Below are positions 14,916 to 15,474 of a stretch of 15,474 nt of DNA, piece after piece. Origin of the DNA: JAJRRH01 sp047638815 (GTDB lineage Bacteria; Bacteroidota; Bacteroidia; Flavobacteriales_D; JABDKJ01). A program made the translations under genes and the position numbers. The stretch covers positions 1 to 15,474 of the forward strand of contig JBLIMR010000056.1 of assembly GCA_047638815.1 (NCBI GenBank), given 5' to 3'. Numbering within the stretch: the first letter of the stretch is position 1; each line of letters starts with the position of its first letter. A model generated the notes under the pieces. It did not search any database and was not told the DNA's origin. It saw nothing but the letters and a program-made list of their open reading frames with translations.

Positions 14916-15468
14916 ATGCTTTTTTTGGTTGATTAATGACTTTCAAAAAGTGATTAACCTTGTGTAAATATTTATCAAACGTATCATCATCATTCACCTG
15001 AACAAGCATATCAAATTGATCCTCATTCCCAGCACCCGATTTACCTACTTTGAAATTGGCAGTAGATTCTTTTTGAGCAAACAGTAATGGTAAACAATCA
15101 CCATCTGTAAGATCAATAAGAATGTCCAAAGGTTCAGTGACAAACTTGTTATAACTTTCCCCCATCGGTTTGCTATTCCAAGCCAGATCCTTTTGCGTTA
15201 TCCAATCTTGATCCGTACCTCTTAGAAAATAGCCCGGCACATCCATAGCATCAATATATGCAAATGCTCTGGCGTTACGGATACCATATTCAGACTTCAG
15301 AAACTTTATAAATTGCTTAACCAAAATAAAATCACTTTCACTTTTCGCAAAATAAATAGCACCTACGTTGTTGGCATCATGATAGTTAGTCACCACAGCG
15401 TGTCTTTTCTTGTGGTTCATACGTTTTAATGCACGAAGGCCTACGGTATGTTTTAATACTTTAAGCAC
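14902..15468 (-). CDS. DUF6913 family protein (start not certain)
   Basis: A 188-residue protein of unknown function without signal peptide or membrane segment, and with a basic N-terminus (Lys/Arg-rich up to about residue 22). Features include NNVGAIYFAKSESDF (33-47), FAYIDAMDVPGYF (69-81) and ILIDLTDGDCLPLLF (115-129). I associate this pattern with DUF6913, a Bacteroidota family commonly located next to dapA. The start given is GTG at 15468. The frame stays open to the window edge (two more codons), so the true start could lie outside, and Met17 is another option. The 14-base overlap with dapA points to a shared transcript and possibly a shared process. Confidence 0.7.
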   Translation of the reverse strand: MLKVLKHTVGLRALKRMNHKKRHAVVTNYHDANNVGAIYFAKSESDFILVKQFIKFLKSEYGIRNARAFAYIDAMDVPGYFLRGTDQDWITQKDLAWNSKPMGESYNKFVTEPLDILIDLTDGDCLPLLFAQKESTANFKVGKSGAGNEDQFDMLVQVNDDDTFDKYLHKVNHFLKVINQPKKAYEHA

Positions 15469-15474
15469 GGTTCT

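Noticed and set aside
1..15474. Defence island, CRISPR, prophage or insertion sequence
   Set aside because: No repeats with spacers, terminal inverted repeats, transposase, integrase, toxin-antitoxin or phage-like genes were seen; all genes look like resident Bacteroidota chromosome.

Overview
The window is AT-rich bacterial chromosome. Every recognisable gene fits the Bacteroidota, most likely the Cytophagales. The evidence is a TonB-dependent receptor followed by a DUF4249 lipoprotein, a DUF5723 barrel-like protein, DUF6913, a RhlE-type helicase, and promoter-like sites of the TAnnTTTG class. Genes are densely packed with short or overlapping junctions. No tRNA, rRNA, CRISPR array, insertion sequence, integrase or phage gene was seen, so this looks like ordinary core chromosome rather than an island.

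Layout. Positions 1-1992 (+) hold the C-terminal part of a TonB-dependent receptor and its DUF4249 lipoprotein partner. Positions 2183-3583 (+) hold a secreted DUF5723 protein that starts at TTG. Positions 3608-5651 (-) are a tightly coupled three-gene unit: a DUF547 lipoprotein, a TIGR04282-type transferase and a TIGR04283-type family 2 glycosyltransferase. The two transferases belong to families named for their link to radical-SAM (arsenosugar) clusters, but no radical-SAM gene is present here. Positions 5716-7803 (-) encode a dipeptidyl peptidase III (M49) made as a predicted lipoprotein. A divergent promoter region follows, and then 8034-10076 (+) carries a GNAT acetyltransferase, an AraC/O6-alkylguanine methyltransferase fusion and an AlkB dioxygenase, a small alkylation-repair unit. 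Convergent to it is pbpC (10083-12422, -), encoding penicillin-binding protein 1C without its frequent alpha-2-macroglobulin neighbour. After a 308-base gap come a RhlE-like DEAD-box helicase (-), dapA (-) and a DUF6913 gene (-) that overlaps dapA.

Functional themes. The window combines envelope functions (nutrient receptor pair, outer-membrane-like protein, peptidoglycan synthesis, diaminopimelate/lysine synthesis by DapA, an exported peptidase) with DNA alkylation repair and RNA remodelling.

The most interesting unexplained signal is in the pbpC-helicase gap. A 13-bp bulged hairpin has a loop that is complementary over 7 bases to a downstream segment (a possible pseudoknot), and a strong plus-strand intrinsic terminator follows. 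No plus-strand gene lies there, so this is a candidate small structured RNA. A perfect 12-bp-arm palindrome lies between it and pbpC. I found no convincing new multi-gene system.
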